From Trichostrongylus colubriformis (Eukaryota > Nematoda > Chromadorea > Rhabditida > Trichostrongylidae): a DNA stretch of 64,000 bases. The notes beneath the pieces are model-generated. The model saw only the letters and a list, made by a program, of their open reading frames with translations. It was not told the DNA's origin and searched no databases. Every line of letters starts with the position of its first letter. Positions within the stretch are counted from its first letter, which is position 1. The DNA is taken from the NCBI GenBank assembly GCA_963978905.1, contig OZ022256.1, forward strand, positions 54,236,001-54,300,000, written 5' to 3'. A program made the position numbers and the translations under genes. This document shows, in pieces, positions 58,557-64,000 of the stretch.

Positions 58557-59314
58557 GTGCCAAAAAAGGAGTAATTTTGCTCACGGCTCACATCCGCCAA
58601 CTATACAAAACATAGGGGAACAAAAGAAATAAAAAAAAGTATTAGCAAATATTCGAAATACTCTTTAGAAACAGGAGCAAGCTGAGACTCACTATTTTCA
58701 CCTTCATCTAATTACGGAGCCCTCAGTCGGCGCAGTCGGGCTTCAGAGCACTGCGGTATCAAGCACCGCTTAAAACAGTGGAGCCACGTTCCATGATAGG
58801 TATTTTGTGGGGAGCTCCCTAAGGATTGGCCTTCTGATTCATAGAAGTCACAAAGCCCTTGCTGCCCGGACAACGCTGCTATGATCCGAAGTATCATTTT
58901 TCATATCATAAACCTCCCCCCCCCCCCCCCCTCCGGAGGGTTTTCAGTGGTAATGGCACGTTTTGGTTCTTGGAAACGATGGGCACTGGGAACTCGGAAA
59001 AACGAAATGTTTAGGATCACTTCCCTCCCTCCCCTCCCCCTCCCCCCAATAAGAATGCCCGCAGGTACCGAAGGTGAACGGATCATAGCAAGGTTGTGAA
59101 CGAGGGTGACGAAACCTCAGATTTCGCCGTGTTGAGGTGACACGTCATATTCACTCAAAATAAGTTTCCGATCCTGTTCGTGCAGAAGAGTATTACGGAG
59201 TTTAGTGATAGAGTGAGGTCTGTTCTCAACTTTGAGGCCTCGTCAGAATTGGATGACGTTTGACTAAAGTAAGGTTTAAACTGAAAGAGAAAAATTTACT
59301 GTTTTTAGGCACCC
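58557..59314. mobile_element. Non-autonomous DNA element, family B, copy 2
   Basis: Begins GGTGCCAAAAAAGGAGTAAT, whose inverted form closes the 1.9-2.3 kb copy, and ends TTTAGGCACC. A conserved internal block (58725-58830) is shared. Long C runs at 58.92 and 59.03 kb lie inside. Confidence 0.6.
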
Positions 59315-59589
59315 CCTGTATAGTGTTTTGATTGATTGCCGGTTGGTCAATTTCAAGCTGCATGAGGTTTGAATAAGAGTCTGTTGATAAAACCCAAAGG
59401 AGTCAATGGGAAAGCTGCAACTGCCCGGTACTACTGTGGTCAGTTGGAAGGCAATTACAATATTCATATGATATTTACTAATGTTAGGTAATTATATGGC
59501 ATAAACTCCACTTACTGGTATACTTAATATTGCAGAGAGGTCATGATCCACGAGCTACTACAATACCAAAGTATCGGCTAAAAATCAGC

Positions 59590-59790
59590 GTTTATTCAAT
59601 TGCTTGGGCGAAGGCGAAGGATGGCGCGCCCTCCAACTCTTATGGTGCGGGCATCTAATCCCGCTCAGTGCCCGCGCCCAGGCCAACCAAGCCTTCCTTC
59701 CCTCCGGGGTAGGTGAGTCGGTACCAGACTCGTCTAAAGCATTGAATTGTACATCGTCTGAGCCCAGCGCAGAGATTCGCAGAGAAATTC
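59590..59790 (+). repeat. tRNA-derived SINE, copy 4
   Basis: Plus orientation: GATGGCGCGCCCTCCAACTC, then TGCGGGCATCTAATCCCGC (B-box-like), then GCCCAGGCCAACCAAGCC and GGTAGGTGAGTCGGTACC, matching the tail of the 29.55 kb copy in reverse. Confidence 0.65.
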
Positions 59791-60178
59791 GAATGACTAT
59801 CAAGTCCATACAAGGAAGCACTATGGTGCAAAGGGAAATTGACTGTTGGTTCAGCTGCAGTCCCATCTATGAACACGTCATCAATATATAATATTTAGTC
59901 ACCACGTCATTTTTGTTTGTATGAGTCATCAACTTTGGAGCTTGTCGCTTTCCATAGCCGTCATAATATGAGCATTGTTGAAGGGAGGGAATAATCCCTG
60001 ATTCCAGGCAGGCATATAAATGGCTGTTCAAGGAATTGTCCACTAAATTTAAGTTTTTCCTCTCTACATGTTTATTTCTTTACTACTGACTACATGCGAA
60101 CCCACGCATGAAAAAGGAACCAGGGAAAGATACATCCCTGAAATGACTTATTAGCTCAGAGGAACTATTTAGGAAATA
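59791..60178. other. Intergenic: nothing recognised
   Basis: A/T-rich sequence between a SINE and the large palindrome; no supported gene or repeat. Confidence 0.4.
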
Positions 60179-61749
60179 CAGTGCTCTGCATAATTATACA
60201 GCCACCTATAAATTGTCCAAAAACTCTGTTCGCAGAGTGATTCAAAAAAAGTCCTAAGTGAACGATGTAGCCAATGTGGACGCGCATTTGCGCATCTATA
60301 AAAAATTTCAGCCAAGAAACATAGAAGATTCTTTCCTTAATTTGTTTCGAAAATGGCGCTTATACCATTCTGCAAAATTATACAGCCACTGAACAGATTA
60401 ACGCACTCGTCAACCGAGAAACAACGAAAAAGGGAAAAATGCTGATTTTGCGATCATTTAGTCTTCCATTACTTCGAGTAGCCACAAATTTTGGTGATAT
60501 GTGTCAATTTTGAGATTCTCAGAATGTTTTTAGACCGCATGCTGCCACTCTACGATGACAACGTCTCTAAACTCCCTGACACCTTCCAATCGGTTTAAAT
60601 CCTTTTCCCCATGAAAACCCAGATAATGTTTCATCATGTAAAGATCGGAGCCGTTCGTTATCCGGGTCAGAAGGTCCATGCGGTGACGGCTTCACCATAA
60701 TCGAGTGTTCCAGTTGACATGGGATGGTCCACTAACTTACAAAAAACAAGATTTTGGTGAAGATTTCGAGACGCACGACTGGAGAAGGGTACGGCGCACA
60801 AAGGCTCGGTAATCGGATGGTTTATCCTTTCGAGAAGGAAACAAAAATTTGAATGATTATTCGATCCCACACCCTGACACCTCCTTCTTTGAAGTTCTTC
60901 TTGAAAACTTAAGTTTGTCCCTTGTGCGATAGCGCCGGTAGCCGTCGGGGACGTCATAGCCGAAACCTTTTTTCATCAGACAGAACAATCTGGAGAAAAA
61001 AACCAAAGGGGAAAGATGTACAAACTTGAGGGAATTTTCGGACAATTTGTCATGGTGTGGGACCAAATAATCATTCGAATTTTTGTTTCGTTCTCGAAAG
61101 GATTAACCATCCGATTACCGAGCCTTTGTGCGCCGTACCCTTCTCCTGTCATGCGTCTCGGAATCTTCACCAAAATCTTGTTTCCATGTAAGTTAATGGA
61201 CCATCCCGTGTCAGCTAGAACACTCGATCTGGTGAAGCCGACACCGATTGGACCTTCTGACCTGGATAACGAACGGCTCCGATCTTTACATGATGAAACA
61301 TTATCTGGGGATTCATGGAGAAAAGGATTCAGACCGATTGGAAGGTGTCAGGGAGTTTAGAGACGTTGTCATCGAAGCGTGGCAGCATGTGGTCTAAAAA
61401 CATTCCGAAAATCTTAATATTGACCCATATCACCAAAATTTGTGGCTATTCGAAGCAATGGAAGACTAAATGATCGCAAAATCAGCATTTTTCCCTTTTT
61501 CGTTGTTTCTCGGTTGACGAGTGCGTCAATCTGTTCAGTGGCTGTATAATTTTGCAGAATGGTATAAGCGGCATGTTTGAAACAAATTAAGAAAAGAATC
61601 TTCTATGTTTCTTGGCTAAAATTTGGTATGGATGCGCGAATGCGCGTCCACACTGGCTACATCTTTCACTTAGAGACTTTTTTTGAATAACTCTGCGAAC
61701 AGAGTTTTTGGACAATTTATAGGTGGCTGTATAATTATGCAGAGCACTG
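60179..61749. mobile_element. 1.57 kb inverted repeat with Tc1-like ends
   Basis: Left end CAGTGCTCTGCATAATTAT and right end ATAATTATGCAGAGCACTG are perfect complements, each next to a TA, as in Tc1 elements. The arms (about 60179-60985 and 61020-61749) remain complementary nearly to the centre. Each arm carries broken frames with GSDLYMMKHYLG and RLEGVREFRDVV, which I could not place in a transposase family. The element looks like two head-to-head copies of one truncated transposon. Confidence 0.85.
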
Positions 61750-62621
61750 TATATTACAAATTTACCTTCACAAATATCTACCATTATCCTTCCGTCAATC
61801 GTCTTGTGTATTAAATCCACCTATGAGTGACCGAACCCCACACCAATCACCGGAACACTTGCCACACATCCACTGTCGTCTATACCGGTGCTTTCTCCTC
61901 CACGGTCTACATGTGCTTCATCCATCCTTGAATAGATCGGCCAAATCACGGCCACGTGCGATGGAGTTATCATGAAATCACTCGGTGAATTGGGAATGGT
62001 ACGTACGGCTGCGTACATACCCAGCTGAATGGAATTTCCGGCGGATCGGCGGATCGGCATGTCGGATTATCCGCGATTTTGGATTTTTGGTGATGCCACG
62101 GACTACCACGTCAGTCCATATACATTATGGCAAATATCCAAAATACGTCAACTCGCCGACAATACCGAATCGCGGATACGCGGATACTTCATTTTCTTGA
62201 TCAATACGTATATTTATCACGACGCTAGAAATCCCTTTCAGTATGGTATGAGCGCAGCTCAAAGCTTCAACATCTACAATAGAGGGGATTCCGTCAAAGT
62301 TATGATATCGAGCAGTTCTCAACATAACTCTATTCCATCGATAATTCTGTTGCAGGTTTCCGAAAGGAGAACCGATGATTAGCGTAGCGCTGTTCTTCAC
62401 GTTTCTTGAAATTCAAGTGCAACCATGGCACGGATTCCTTTGCGCGATTGTTCTTCAACGGAATATTTTGAATGGTTAACATTTGAAATGTAAATGTGTA
62501 TGAAACAATGTGAGAGTTGCAAAATTTGCTTCAAAAGACTCAAAAAATCTGTTGCAAAATATGGTAGCAAAATGATTTTGAGCTTCATATGCAAGTTTTC
62601 GGCGCTTATCATCTTCATCAA
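61750..62621. other. Possible gene fragment: overlapping frames on both strands
   Basis: 61821-62400 has unusually long frames on both strands: minus 61821-62060 (contains GGESTGIDDSGCVASVPVI) and minus 62125-62400, plus 62029-62382 (contains DYPRFWIFGDATDYHVSPY). At most one can be real. No domain is recognised, and CGGCGGATCGGCGGATCGGC is a short direct repeat inside. Confidence 0.3.
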
Positions 62622-62887
62622 GCCTGAAATGGTACAAATCAGATCTTATTGAGAGACTCTATTAGAGAGTCACATAGGGGTATTTGTACTTTACCGACCT
62701 GCCCCATATTTAAAGGCTAAATCAGGGTGGGTAAGTCAACTCTGCTGTACTACCAGGGACTCCCATAATGCAGGTGAGGACAGTGATCCCGTGGCGGCAA
62801 TAGCAAGTCGGTAAAGTACAAATACACCAGAGTGGCTCTCAAATAGTAGAATCTTTCAATAAGATCTGATTTGTTCCATTTCAGGCT
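62622..62887. repeat. Fold-back MITE
   Basis: Arms GCCTGAAATGGTACAAATCA and TGATTTGTTCCATTTCAGGC, followed inward by GTATTTGTACTTTACCGAC and GTCGGTAAAGTACAAATAC, pair along most of 75 bp around a 115 bp loop. Confidence 0.85.
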
Positions 62888-64000
62888 CGATAAAGGCGCT
62901 AGGAACCAAGAGCGTGCCTATCCTTCGCAACCACTTTTTTGTGAAAGCTTTTTTTGGGTAATTGGAATAGAATTCGCAAGTCTCTCATTGTAAACACTTT
63001 TAAGTCAACACGACACTTCGGGACGAAAAATTATCAGATATTTTTGAAATTCAAAAAATGTTACCGGCAGCATGGACTGCGGTACGGTTGACAGTGGCAA
63101 TTGGCAAATTGGCAGTTGTTGCAAAGTAGAATTCAAATTACCAAATGGACATCAGGAACATTGAATTTTTGACACAGAGAATGGGCCTTTCTCAGCTTTA
63201 CTCTCAAAAAAAAACCAAGTTTGAACAAAAGTTCAGAGAATAGTTTTTTGCAATTTTTGGCTCTCCAAGTTACAAGTTGATGGAACCCATACGGCTGTGT
63301 CGTTTATCAATGTTGGGGGAACGGCTGTGATTGGTTGGATCGATAAATGAAATTACAGCGTTACCTCTCTACATTATCATCCGAAAAGCAGTTTGTCATG
63401 GACCGTAGCTAGCCATCGTCAGCCGCATGGATCTCCTTCCATTATGTGGGAGAGAGCCTGAATTGTGAAATTCGTGAAAATAGAAAATAACACAGGAGGT
63501 TTATGGGTGTAATCTTATGTCGAATTTTCTCGCGGCGAGCGGCGCAGATAGTTCTCAGTGTGTGATTGCGTACACTGTGTACGCTCCCTCCGAAGTTTTA
63601 TGCCCGAATCAGTTATTTTTTTGATTGAGATTGTTTTTCCGTAATTTTATTGCTTCTTTTACTTTTTATGTTACAATTTTATCTTTTAAAAGCACAGAAG
63701 TTATTGTTTTCAGATTATACTGAAATAAACAGCTATTTATTCGGAGGAACTCCATGGTGCTAACCCTTCTTGTCCTTAGCGGAATTCCAGCCAGCCGCAC
63801 CAAATTGTGCTCATGGCGCCGCGAATGCGATGCCGGAGAGCGAAAATTCGACATAAGGCTACACACCCGAGCTCTACATTCCGGGTGTTTTCTACTCTGA
63901 AAGATTCTTGGCCATTCTTCCTGTCCTGAAATGTTGAGGGAAGCCAGTTTCCTTTAACTTGTTCATTTTTTATTCTTCAAGTACCAAGGGAGAAAGTCCA
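62888..64000. other. Right-edge intergenic sequence
   Basis: No confident gene. 63515-63610 resembles 44995-45065 (GCGTACACTGTGTACGCTCC-like). 63845-63870 shares a MITE end with 30.58 kb. Confidence 0.45.

Overview
This is nuclear DNA of an animal. Several features point to a parasitic nematode, most likely a strongylid (the hookworm/Haemonchus group): small exons whose 3' splice sites read TTTCAG, splice acceptors lying directly against start codons as expected for spliced-leader trans-splicing, and SXP/RAL-2-type secreted proteins. Assignment below that level is inference. Genes are sparse, introns are long, and most of the window is decayed DNA transposons, fold-back MITEs and tRNA-derived SINEs.

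Layout. At 0.3-3.2 kb (+) are five exons of an ABHD17-like alpha/beta hydrolase, entering from the left edge; a decayed exon with the family's GHN region may lie far away at 16.1 kb. At 7.4-11.9 kb (-) is a complete 12-exon Myt1/Wee1-type inhibitory CDK kinase (427 aa). From 11.9 to 19.0 kb there is no confident gene, only an S/T-P-rich exon candidate at 13.0 kb and a MITE at 16.8 kb carrying a captured ABHD17 exon fragment. At 19.07-35.61 kb (+) is a 13-exon gene for a type I membrane protein: signal peptide, about 14 leucine-rich repeats, LRRCT, one TM helix and a short cytoplasmic tail (583 aa). Its introns hold a palindromic mariner, a mariner with a broken transposase, a SINE and other repeats. 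From 39 to 58 kb there are four dispersed members of one SXP/RAL-2 family with Gly/Pro/His-rich tails: 39.2-40.0 kb (-), 42.1-43.1 kb (+, one frameshift), a pseudogene at 51.6-51.8 kb (-) and an intact copy at 57.3-58.1 kb (-). The right end (58.5-64 kb) is repeats, including a 1.57 kb inverted repeat with Tc1-like ends.

The genes do not form a pathway. The kinase would restrain CDK1, the hydrolase would act on membrane-associated acylated proteins, the LRR protein would sit on the cell surface, and the SXP-like proteins would be secreted. The most unusual features are the gene fragment captured by a MITE, the SXP family with doubly His-rich termini, two large palindromic transposon structures, an open-frame repeat array at 45.2-45.6 kb, and a diverged inverted duplication of an unrecognised coding-like element at 47-50.7 kb.
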